Assembly: GCA_964427595.1 (NCBI GenBank)
Contig: CAYRUQ010000022.1
Location: 1-19,730, forward strand
Direction of reading: 5' to 3'
DNA from: Enterosoma sp964427595
Lineage (GTDB): Bacteria; Bacillota_I; Bacilli_A; RFN20; CAG-288
Length of the DNA: 19,730 nt
Shown: positions 5,457 to 12,602 of the stretch, piece after piece
Numbering within the stretch: the stretch's first letter is position 1
Layout of the letters: each line of letters opens with the position of its first letter
Program-made: the position numbers and the translations under genes
The notes under the pieces: model-generated
What the model was told of the DNA's origin: nothing
Database searches by the model: none
Seen by the model: the letters and a program-made list of their open reading frames with translations, nothing else

Positions 5457-8078
5457 TTAGTCTTCGTCAGAATCTTCTTCAATGGAACCATCGCTGGCTG
5501 CTCTTCTAAGCAGTTCAGCAAGTCCGGCATCATCTTCAACAACAGGAGTGGGAGTACTTTCTTCTTCGGTAGCAAAATTGACAGGTTCATACTCGCTTTC
5601 AGAAGGCTCGATACAGCAAGAAGAGATCTTTTCGTTCTCTCTTAACTTGATGATCTTGACACCGATCGTATTTCTTGAAAGCTCAGAGACTTGAGTCAAA
5701 GAGGTCTTGATCGTAGTTCCGTGGTCGGTGATGATGATGATATCTTCATCACCTTTGACGGTCTTGATGGCGATAAGAGATCCGTTCTTTTCAGAACTCT
5801 TAAGAGAGAGAACACCTTTGCTGCCTCTAGAGGTGATACGGTATTCGGTGCCAGGAGTGATCTTTCCATAACCGCTTGAGGATAAGGAGAAGATCTTATT
5901 TCCTTCAAGAGAGGTGACAACACCGATGACTTTGCAGTTGTCAGCCAAGTTGATGCCTTTGACACCAGCTGCTGTTCTTCCCATCGCACGAACCTCAGTC
6001 TCACGGAAGGTACAGACTTTACCTTCTGATGAACCGATAGAGATCAAAGCGCTTCCGTTTGTTCTCTTGACGTCAAGAAGCTCATCATCTTCCTTTAAAC
6101 CGATAGCGATCTTACCATTGACATTGATGTTCTTGAAGTCGGTGAGTTTACATCTCTTGACGATACCATTGACGGTCGTGAAGAAGAGATAGTTATCTTC
6201 AGCATAATCATCGGTGGAGATGATGGCGTTGATCTTCTCGCCATCGTTGAGTCTTAAGAAGTTGACAGCCGGGATGCCTCTAGAAGTTCTATTGCCTTCT
6301 TGAATCGTATATCCACGGGTACGATAGACTCTTCCAAAGTTGGTGAAGAAGAGAACATCGGTCTTGGTCTTAGAATGAACTAAGATTTCAACATCGTCAT
6401 CTTGTTTTGTCTTCATACCTTGGATTCCGATTCCACCACGATTTTGAGTCTTGAACTCAGAAGGATCGATTCTCTTGATATAACCGCTTCTAGTCAAGAT
6501 GATCAAAGTCTCTTTGCTAGGGATTAAATCTTCATCGTTAGTATCGACATCATAGTCGGAGATCTCAGTTCTTCTGTCATCTCCGTACTTGTTCTTGATC
6601 TCTTCTAACTCGCTGATTAAAGTTTCCTCAAGAACCTTTCTATCAGAGAGGATAGAACGATAAGTATCGACATTAGCCGTCAAATCATTCTTCTCATCAA
6701 GATACTTTTGTCTTTCAAGACCAGTGAGTCTTCTAAGTTGCATATCGAGGATGCTCTTACACTGGATGTCATCAAGGCCGAAGCGAGCTTTTAATCTTTC
6801 GGTAGCTTCTTCGTTAGTTTGAGAAGAACGGATGATGCTGATCGTCTCATCGATAGCATCAGCGATAGTTAAGATACCATCTAAGATGTGGACTCTATCG
6901 AGAGCTTTCTTGAGACTATAATTTGTTCTTCTAGTAATTACATCTTCTTGGAAGTTGATATAGATGTTAAGTGCCTGCTTCATTGAAAGAACTTTCGGAG
7001 TTCCGTTATCAAGAGCGAGCATATTAACCGCAAAAGTTGATTGTAAACTCGTGTATTTAAACAAGTGATTTAAGACTAATTCAGGAATAGCGCCTTTCTT
7101 GAGAGTGATGACGAATCTCGTACCAGTCTTATCGGAGGAGTAGTCAGCGACTGAAGCGATACCTTCAATCGTCTTATTATCAGCCAATTCAACGATCTTC
7201 TTAGCGAGTTCTCTCTTGTTGACCATGTAGGGGAATTCATAGAAGACGAGATCCTGTTTATCTTTGTTTTCTTCGATATTGTATTTAGCTCTAACTTTGA
7301 CTGAACCACGACCGGTTTCAAAATAGCGTCTGATTCCGCTTCTTCCCATGATGAGACCGCCATCAGGGAAGTCAGGACCTTTGATGATATCCATCAATTC
7401 TAAAGCAGTGATTTCCGGATTTTTGATGACAGCGACACAGGCATCGATCGTCTCTCTTAAGTTATGAGGAGGGACAGAGGTCGCCATACCGACGGCGATA
7501 CCAGAAGTCTCATTACATAAGAAGTTAGGGAATCTAGAAGGTAAGACGACCGGTTCTTGGCCTTCGTTATCATAAGTATCCATGAACGGGACGGTATCCT
7601 TATCAATATCCCTGGTCATCTCTAAAGCGATTTTAGAGAGTTTAGCTTCTGTATAACGATCAGCAGCTGGTTCATCACCATCAGGAGAACCGAAGTTACC
7701 ATGACCATGAACTAGGGTATAACGCATGGCAAAAGTCTGAGCTAAACGGCACATAGCTAAATAAATAGAAGCATTACCATGAGGGTGGTATTTACCCATG
7801 ACTTCACCCTCGATTCTAGCTGATTTCTTAAAGGGTTTATCAGGAGTTAAACCCATTTCAGACATCGCATAGATGATTCTTCTTTGAACCGGTTTTAAAC
7901 CATCTCTAGCATCAGGGACAGAACGAGACGTCAAAGTAGAGACGGCATAATCGAGAAAGGAATCACGGATCTGTTGACCAAACTCAGTAGGAGAGATACC
8001 AGCGGCGATACCTTCTTGAAGTCCTTCAACTCCTTCTTCTTTCTCTTCGGGTGTATTTAATTCTTTTTCGTTATCCAT
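5457..8078 (-). CDS. gyrA: DNA gyrase subunit A
   Basis: The breakage-reunion subunit of gyrase, which introduces negative supercoils together with GyrB. It has 873 residues. The winged-helix/tower part contains the catalytic Tyr142 in AADRYTEAKL. A six-bladed C-terminal DNA-wrapping domain starts near residue 520. Its GyrA box is QNRGGIGIQG (545-554), with Ile where a basic residue is usual. The last 50 or so residues form a long acidic tail. The identity (GyrA rather than ParC) rests on direct linkage to gyrB-recF and on the GyrA box. The ATG is 4 nt from GAGGTG and 11 nt after the gyrB stop. In the quinolone-contact helix, KYHPHG is followed by NASIYLA, so E. coli Asp82, Ser83 and Asp87 are Asn102, Ala103 and Leu107. 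Confidence 0.98.
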   Translation of the reverse strand: MDNEKELNTPEEKEEGVEGLQEGIAAGISPTEFGQQIRDSFLDYAVSTLTSRSVPDARDGLKPVQRRIIYAMSEMGLTPDKPFKKSARIEGEVMGKYHPHGNASIYLAMCRLAQTFAMRYTLVHGHGNFGSPDGDEPAADRYTEAKLSKIALEMTRDIDKDTVPFMDTYDNEGQEPVVLPSRFPNFLCNETSGIAVGMATSVPPHNLRETIDACVAVIKNPEITALELMDIIKGPDFPDGGLIMGRSGIRRYFETGRGSVKVRAKYNIEENKDKQDLVFYEFPYMVNKRELAKKIVELADNKTIEGIASVADYSSDKTGTRFVITLKKGAIPELVLNHLFKYTSLQSTFAVNMLALDNGTPKVLSMKQALNIYINFQEDVITRRTNYSLKKALDRVHILDGILTIADAIDETISIIRSSQTNEEATERLKARFGLDDIQCKSILDMQLRRLTGLERQKYLDEKNDLTANVDTYRSILSDRKVLEETLISELEEIKNKYGDDRRTEISDYDVDTNDEDLIPSKETLIILTRSGYIKRIDPSEFKTQNRGGIGIQGMKTKQDDDVEILVHSKTKTDVLFFTNFGRVYRTRGYTIQEGNRTSRGIPAVNFLRLNDGEKINAIISTDDYAEDNYLFFTTVNGIVKRCKLTDFKNINVNGKIAIGLKEDDELLDVKRTNGSALISIGSSEGKVCTFRETEVRAMGRTAAGVKGINLADNCKVIGVVTSLEGNKIFSLSSSGYGKITPGTEYRITSRGSKGVLSLKSSEKNGSLIAIKTVKGDEDIIIITDHGTTIKTSLTQVSELSRNTIGVKIIKLRENEKISSCCIEPSESEYEPVNFATEEESTPTPVVEDDAGLAELLRRAASDGSIEEDSDED

Positions 8079-8089
8079 ATTTCACCTCA

Positions 8090-10249
8090 TCAGATATCAA
8101 GATTCGTGACGAAACGAGCGTTAGCGATGATGTAATCTTTTCTCGGTTCGACATTCTCACCCATCAAATCGATTAAAGCATCATTGGCAGCTTGTGCATC
8201 TTCGATGTTGACTTGAAACATTCTTCTGTGTTCTTTATCCATCGTGGTTTCGTTGAGTTGGCTAGGATCCATTTCACCTAAACCTTTATAACGTTGTAAT
8301 CCGATTCTCGCATTGGCGGGTAATTTTGATTTGATGTTCTCAAGTTCTTCATCAGAGAAAGCGTAGTAGTGTTTTCCTTGATAAGTGACCTGGTAGAGAG
8401 GGGGTTGGGCGATATAAAGATGGCCTTCTTCAATCAAAGGTTTCATGAAGCGATAGAAGAAAGTCATCAAAAGAATACGGATGTGAGCGCCGTCGACATC
8501 AGCATCAGTCATGATGATGACTTTGTCATATTTGATCTTAGAAACATCGAAAGCCTCGCCTTGACCAGCGCCGATAGCAGTGACCATATTGTAGATTTCA
8601 GCGTTCTTTTCAATACGGGTAGCTTGAGCTTTTTCAACATTTAAAATCTTTCCTCTTAAAGAAAGAATCGCTTGTGTATTAGCATCTCTTCCTCGAACAG
8701 CGGAACCGCCTGCTGAATTACCCTCAACAATGAAGAGTTCTCTTTCTTTAGGATCTTTAGAAACACAGTCGACAAGCTTATCAGGAAGACCGGCACCAGC
8801 CGATCCTCTGCCTTGAGCGTTAGCTCTGGCTCTCTCAGCGGCTTTTCTTCCTTTGAAAGCGGAGAGGACTCTTTCAAACCAAGCACGACCTTCTTTCGGA
8901 TTTTCCATCAACCATTCTTTGAGATAATCGCCGACGATGGAAGAGACGACTTTTCTAACTTCATCATTACCGAGTTTATCTTTGACCTGTCCTTCATATT
9001 GAGGATTGGAGTGTTTGATTGATAAGACGACAGTCAAACCTTCAGAGCAGTCTTCGGAACGGAAATTATCATCGCTGTCTTTAAGCCAACCCTTGGCTTT
9101 AAAGTAGCTATTCAATTCTCTTCCTAAAGCTAAACGGAAACCTTCTTCGTGAGTGCCACCACCGGTGGTTCTGATGTTGTTACAGAAGGAGTTCATGTTA
9201 AAGACACCACCTTTAGTAGGTTGCATAGCCGCTTCTACGATGACGGTTGTAGTCTCCTCAGGACCAGTGACGACAGTCGCTTCGCCACTGACATAAGGGA
9301 CGGCATCAAAGACTTTATCCTTTTCACCATTGATATAGAGGACGTATTCTTGAATACCCCCTTGGAAACAATAGTGGCTGCTTAATATGTTTTCAGGATT
9401 TCTCTCATCAACGAGAGTCATATCAAGACCCTTTGTCAAATAAGCGGTCTGTCTGATGTAAGTGTTGATGGTGGAGAAATCAAAAGTTGTGGTCTCTTTA
9501 AAAGTGGCAGGGCTAGGTGTGAATTCAACGGTAGTACCAGTTTTATCTAAAGGACACTCACCGATGACCTGAAGACCAGGTTCTCTTGTGTTACCGCCAT
9601 TATCGAATTGAATTTGATGAACCTTTCCTTCTCTGTAAACAGTGACGATGACATGGGTGGATAAAGCGTTGATAGCTTTGACACCGACACCATGAAGACC
9701 ACCAGACATCTTATAACCGGTCTTATCGTTGAACTTACCTCCAGCATGGAGATAGGTATAGACAGTCTCAACAGTTGATTTACCTGTTTGTGCATTTATA
9801 TCACAAGGGATACCACGACCATCATCTTCAACTCTGATGCGGTTGATCGTGCTGCCAGGTTCGGGAGGGAGGATGGTGATCTTGATATGTTTACAATAAC
9901 CAGCTAAAGCTTCATCGATACCATTGTCGACCGCTTCTCTGACAAGGTGATGCAAACCTTTAGAAGCGGTGGAACCGATGTACATACCAGGACGCTGGAT
10001 GATGGCTTTTAAACCATCGAGAATCTCAATATCTTCACCGGTGTACTCTTCTTTAGCTTTGAGCATCTGTTCTTCTTGTTCTTCACTTAATTGAACATGC
10101 TCAACATGTTCTTCATTGAAGAGTTCTTCCTTCTCCTCTTCGGCTTTAGGTTTAGCTTGAAGAGCTGGCTTAGCTTCAGCTTTAGCTACTTCTTCAACTT
10201 TCTTCAGTTGTTTTTCGTACGCTTTTCTTCTTTCTTCTTCTGTGGACAT
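8090..10249 (-). CDS. gyrB: DNA gyrase subunit B, with a charged N-terminal extension
   Basis: The ATPase and TOPRIM subunit of gyrase; 719 residues from the chosen start. The GHKL ATPase domain contains EAVDNGIDEA (105-114), EDDGRGIP (141-148) and GGLHGVGVKA (183-192). The TOPRIM domain contains EGNSAGG (509-515) and the metal ligands in TDADVDG (581-587). The C-terminal PLYQVTYQGK and RYKGLGEM segments are typical. Residues 1-70 are a Lys/Glu/Ala-rich extension absent from most GyrB proteins. The ATG at 10249 has GGAGG 7 nt upstream and follows the recF TGA by one base (TGATATG). An in-frame ATG 51 bp further upstream lies inside recF and lacks a ribosome site, so I rejected it. Asn511 replaces the nearly invariant Asp of EGDSAGG (E. 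coli Asp426), and Arg532 corresponds to E. coli Lys447. Confidence 0.98.
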   Translation of the reverse strand: MSTEEERRKAYEKQLKKVEEVAKAEAKPALQAKPKAEEEKEELFNEEHVEHVQLSEEQEEQMLKAKEEYTGEDIEILDGLKAIIQRPGMYIGSTASKGLHHLVREAVDNGIDEALAGYCKHIKITILPPEPGSTINRIRVEDDGRGIPCDINAQTGKSTVETVYTYLHAGGKFNDKTGYKMSGGLHGVGVKAINALSTHVIVTVYREGKVHQIQFDNGGNTREPGLQVIGECPLDKTGTTVEFTPSPATFKETTTFDFSTINTYIRQTAYLTKGLDMTLVDERNPENILSSHYCFQGGIQEYVLYINGEKDKVFDAVPYVSGEATVVTGPEETTTVIVEAAMQPTKGGVFNMNSFCNNIRTTGGGTHEEGFRLALGRELNSYFKAKGWLKDSDDNFRSEDCSEGLTVVLSIKHSNPQYEGQVKDKLGNDEVRKVVSSIVGDYLKEWLMENPKEGRAWFERVLSAFKGRKAAERARANAQGRGSAGAGLPDKLVDCVSKDPKERELFIVEGNSAGGSAVRGRDANTQAILSLRGKILNVEKAQATRIEKNAEIYNMVTAIGAGQGEAFDVSKIKYDKVIIMTDADVDGAHIRILLMTFFYRFMKPLIEEGHLYIAQPPLYQVTYQGKHYYAFSDEELENIKSKLPANARIGLQRYKGLGEMDPSQLNETTMDKEHRRMFQVNIEDAQAANDALIDLMGENVEPRKDYIIANARFVTNLDI

Positions 10250-10250
10250 A

Positions 10251-11336
10251 TCATTTCCTCCGTAGTTCTTTGCCGTCTGTTTCATAGACGACATAACCAT
10301 TGAATTCTTCCGTTATCCTGGTGCCAGTGACAAATGTCTGACCAGTGGTTATGTGGCTTAATAAATTTCTCGCTCTAGTCTTATCAAGATCGGATGTCAC
10401 ATCATCAAGAAGTAAGACCGGTTCATCTTGAAGTGTTTTATGCAGGTAATTCTTAAGACTGATTTTCAGGCTCAAGGTTGCGATTCTGTTCTCGCCTTGA
10501 CTTCCATATCCGACTAGATCCTTTTTGTTGAGGAGAGCCCCTAAATCATCTCTGTGGGGGCCGATTAGAGTCTGCTTTCTCAAGTTCTCATTTGATTGAT
10601 TACGATCAAAGAGTTTAAGAGACTCTTGTACATAGACTTCTTGTTCGTTTTCGATCGGACAATTGGTCTTATAAACTAACTGTAGTGAACAATCCTCTCC
10701 GAATAAACTCTTGTAGGTCTCATTTACTGGAGCGACGATGTTTTTGATGAGATTAGTTCTCTCTAAGACGATTCGATATGAGAGATTGATCAGTTGATTT
10801 CTTAAGACATCGATCACATCCTTGTCGTAATCGTGACTGAGAGCTGCATTTCTCTCTTTCAGGAGTTTCTTATATCTAGAGATGGCATAAAGATATTTAG
10901 GACTGATTTGAGAGAGCGTCTCATCAAGAAGTCTTCTTCTATCAGCAGGTTCATTTCTGAAGAAGAACACCTGTGTCGGGTCATAACAAGTGACAAGAAA
11001 CTTTCCTAGGATTGAAGAGAGAGATCTGACTTTCTCATCATCGAAGAAGAAGGTCTTATAGTCTTTTCCAATCTTAGCGGAGATAGTGTGATCTTGATTA
11101 TCCCTATCAGAGTGATAGGTCATGGTTAGATAAGCTTCACTAGCACCCTTCATAATCAGCTCTGAGTCAGATGCTTTTCTGAAGGATCTCCCACAAGATA
11201 GGTACTGGATTGCTTCGATGATATTTGTCTTACCGGCTGCGTTATCACCTGTTATGTAGATGTTCGGACTATCGAATTGAACATCTAAATGCTCATAGTT
11301 TCGAAAGTTGTTCAGTGTTAAGTGTTTGACGAACAT
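10251..11336 (-). CDS. recF: DNA replication/repair protein RecF
   Basis: An SMC-like ABC ATPase that acts with RecO and RecR to load RecA at single-stranded gaps. It has 361 residues, normal for the family. It begins MFVKHLTLNNFRNYE. Walker A is GDNAAGKTN (30-38), the signature region contains YGSQGENRIATLSLK (about 277-291), and Walker B is LLLDDVTSDLD (308-318). The gene overlaps the end of yaaA by 19 bp and has no clear ribosome site, so its translation is probably coupled to yaaA. It ends one base before the gyrB ATG. Confidence 0.97.
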   Translation of the reverse strand: MFVKHLTLNNFRNYEHLDVQFDSPNIYITGDNAAGKTNIIEAIQYLSCGRSFRKASDSELIMKGASEAYLTMTYHSDRDNQDHTISAKIGKDYKTFFFDDEKVRSLSSILGKFLVTCYDPTQVFFFRNEPADRRRLLDETLSQISPKYLYAISRYKKLLKERNAALSHDYDKDVIDVLRNQLINLSYRIVLERTNLIKNIVAPVNETYKSLFGEDCSLQLVYKTNCPIENEQEVYVQESLKLFDRNQSNENLRKQTLIGPHRDDLGALLNKKDLVGYGSQGENRIATLSLKISLKNYLHKTLQDEPVLLLDDVTSDLDKTRARNLLSHITTGQTFVTGTRITEEFNGYVVYETDGKELRRK

Positions 11337-11557
11337 ACTATGTACGAAACGTTATCGACTAAAACAACATCACCAAGCCTGAGCTTTCTTCCTCTACGAA
11401 TTTCTCTTTCTGAGTTAACCTGTACATCATGAGTCACTAAAAAAGCTTTCTCCTCACCACCATTAGAGATGATTCTGGTGAGTTTAAGAAATTGACCGAG
11501 GGTGATAAATTCGGTGGTGATAGATACAGATTTAGCTTTAGAATTCATAACAAGCAA
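11318..11557 (-). CDS. yaaA: S4-domain RNA-binding protein, YaaA family
   Basis: A small (76-79 residue) S4-like RNA-binding protein of the family encoded before recF in Bacillota. The core ITTEFITLGQFLKLTRI, then RRGRKLRLGDVV, is diagnostic. It is thought to bind structured RNA; its role is not well defined. Two starts are possible. A TTG at 11557 lies 6 nt after AAAGGA; the in-frame ATG three codons downstream (11548) has 11-nt spacing but gives the more usual beginning, MNSKAKSV. The 3' end overlaps recF by 19 bp. dnaN, which normally precedes this gene, is not here. Confidence 0.9.
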   Translation of the reverse strand: MLVMNSKAKSVSITTEFITLGQFLKLTRIISNGGEEKAFLVTHDVQVNSEREIRRGRKLRLGDVVLVDNVSYIVCSSNT

Positions 11558-11585
11558 AGTCCTTTTTGTTTTATCGAACGAAGAA

Positions 11586-11614
11586 TATTATATATATAAA
11601 TATATATAAATACT
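11586..11614. repeat. AT-only low-complexity tract
   Basis: A run made only of A and T, mostly alternating TA with AAA steps, just upstream of yaaA. On the minus strand it contains a TATAAT (11587-11592), which could be the operon's -10 box, although no good -35 is visible. The tract could also melt easily. No DnaA boxes (TTATCCACA or a close variant) are seen nearby. Confidence 0.5.
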
Positions 11615-11711
11615 AGTTTTTATTGTTATTTAGAGCCATCAATCGAATAAACTTGCACGCACTTAAAACTCTTTGAAACGACAGATAAAATTGATTCTTT
11701 ATACAAAGAAA

Positions 11712-12011
11712 TTATTCAGATTTAATAAAATGACCTATTTTTTCAAATAACACATACAGATTGTTTATAAATAGCTTATGGTATAGCCTATAATTTTTTA
11801 TTTGCATATAGAACAATAACGAAACCGCTAAATTATGTTTATAAATCACTTGAAATATAATTATATATAACAGAAACAAATGGAAACAATAATATAAAAT
11901 TGGAAGTTGCATTTGATGTTTGTACACAAGGCTAATCATTTGAAAGTAAGAATCATCAACGCTCATCTTTTTGCTGATTTCATTCTGTTTTTGGTCATAA
12001 GAGCTGCTCAT
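11712..12011 (-). CDS. Doubtful hypothetical protein, possibly a membrane peptide
   Basis: A 99-codon frame with a hydrophilic N-terminus (MSSSYDQKQNEISKKM) and one or two hydrophobic stretches rich in Leu/Ile/Tyr/Phe (about 36-56 and 61-70). I recognise no family. A GAGG lies only 2 nt before the ATG, too close to be a good ribosome site, and the codon use looks like AT-rich intergenic DNA. It may be non-coding or a decayed remnant. The whole interval 11558-12129 otherwise holds only the AT tract and the arsR promoter. Confidence 0.2.
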   Translation of the reverse strand: MSSSYDQKQNEISKKMSVDDSYFQMISLVYKHQMQLPILYYCFHLFLLYIIIFQVIYKHNLAVSLLFYMQIKNYRLYHKLFINNLYVLFEKIGHFIKSE

Positions 12012-12093
12012 AACCTCATAAATATCAGTTCAAAACTCTCAAACTAAACGACAAAATTAGACAGGAAATTAAAGTATAGAACCCTCGGTTTTC

Positions 12094-12123
12094 TTGGTTT
12101 AAAGGTCGATATCTGTTTATAAT
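12094..12123 (+). promoter_or_regulatory. Promoter of arsR-like gene, predicting a leaderless mRNA
   Basis: -35 TTGGTT (12094-12099), an 18-bp spacer and -10 TATAAT (12118-12123) are followed by exactly 6 nt and then the ATG. No Shine-Dalgarno site precedes that ATG. An alternative in-frame ATG five codons downstream is preceded only by a weak GAAGAA. Confidence 0.5.
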
Positions 12124-12129
12124 TGAAAT

Positions 12130-12498
12130 ATGTCTGAAGAAAAAATGAACACTATAAATATCAAAAGACAGCTTCTTAGCGACAATTCTTTTAAGAAATT
12201 GTCATCTTTTTATTCGCTTTTTGCTGATAGCACTAGATTAGCTATCATCTGTCTTCTTTGTGATAATAAGTTAAGCGTTAATGAAATAGCACAGACTCTT
12301 AATATCTCACAATCAAGAGTCTCTCATCAGCTTGCTATTTTAAGAGAAACTGATATCGTAACTTTCGCTAGAGATGGTAAAAAAATCTTCTATAGTCTTA
12401 CTGATAACCACATCAAAGATCTCTTCAGCACAGGCTTAGAACACATTTCTGAGAAAGACGAAGAAGTCTATAAAGATAGAAAACAAAAACAATATTAA
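12130..12498 (+). CDS. ArsR/SmtB-family metal-responsive transcriptional repressor
   Basis: A 122-residue winged-helix repressor. The wing and helix-turn-helix span about residues 24-90 (FYSLFADSTRLAIICLL, then EIAQTLNISQSRVSHQLAILRE, then GKKIFYSL). The alpha-5 metal site of SmtB/CzrA-type zinc sensors is complete as D-x-H-x10-H-x2-E: Asp92, His94, His105 and Glu108. The alpha-3 CxC site of ArsR/CadC is absent. This points to zinc (or Co/Ni) sensing at the dimer interface, with metal releasing the protein from DNA. It converges with the metal ATPase across a shared terminator, so regulator and target are separate transcripts. A symmetric operator-like array lies over the ATPase promoter; I see no copy at this gene's own promoter. 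Confidence 0.88.
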   Translation: MSEEKMNTINIKRQLLSDNSFKKLSSFYSLFADSTRLAIICLLCDNKLSVNEIAQTLNISQSRVSHQLAILRETDIVTFARDGKKIFYSLTDNHIKDLFSTGLEHISEKDEEVYKDRKQKQY

Positions 12499-12539
12499 AA
12501 AGGGTTGTTAACCTATACGGCGAATAACAACCCTTTTTT
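12497..12539 (+). terminator. arsR terminator, probably bidirectional
   Basis: The stem AGGGTTGTTA (12501-12510) pairs with TAACAACCCT (12525-12534), and flanking A and T runs extend it. The + strand ends in six T. The minus strand also gives a U run, so it can serve the convergent ATPase gene. Confidence 0.88.
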
Positions 12540-12545
12540 CATGTC

Positions 12546-12591
12546 CTTAACACCACATTTTTAGGAGATAACCCTAATTTGTGGTGTTAAG
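12546..12591. repeat. Long two-part hairpin without a U tract
   Basis: A perfect 12-bp inverted repeat, CTTAACACCACA (12546-12557) with TGTGGTGTTAAG (12580-12591). Its 22-nt loop contains a second pairable repeat, TTAGG with CCTAA. It lies 11 bp past the ATPase stop, next to the terminator, but no T run follows on either strand. It could be an mRNA 3' stabiliser, a second weak terminator or a repetitive palindromic element. Confidence 0.65.
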
Positions 12592-12602
12592 AATTGTTAT
12601 AA

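Noticed and set aside
5691..5879. Open frames antisense or out of frame within gyrA, gyrB, serS and nifJ
   Set aside because: They are shadows of strongly conserved genes, with no ribosome sites or recognisable protein features.
10250..10300. Upstream extension of gyrB starting at an ATG inside recF
   Set aside because: The ATG at 10249 has GGAGG at 7 nt and directly follows the recF stop; the upstream ATG has no ribosome site and would force a 50-bp overlap.
11558..12129. Replication origin next to recF/gyrB
   Set aside because: AT-rich, but no DnaA-box-like sequences were found and dnaA/dnaN are absent.
12300..12498. CadC-type metal site (CxC) in the ArsR-like protein
   Set aside because: Only isolated cysteines are present; the complete site is the alpha-5 D-x-H/H-x2-E type.
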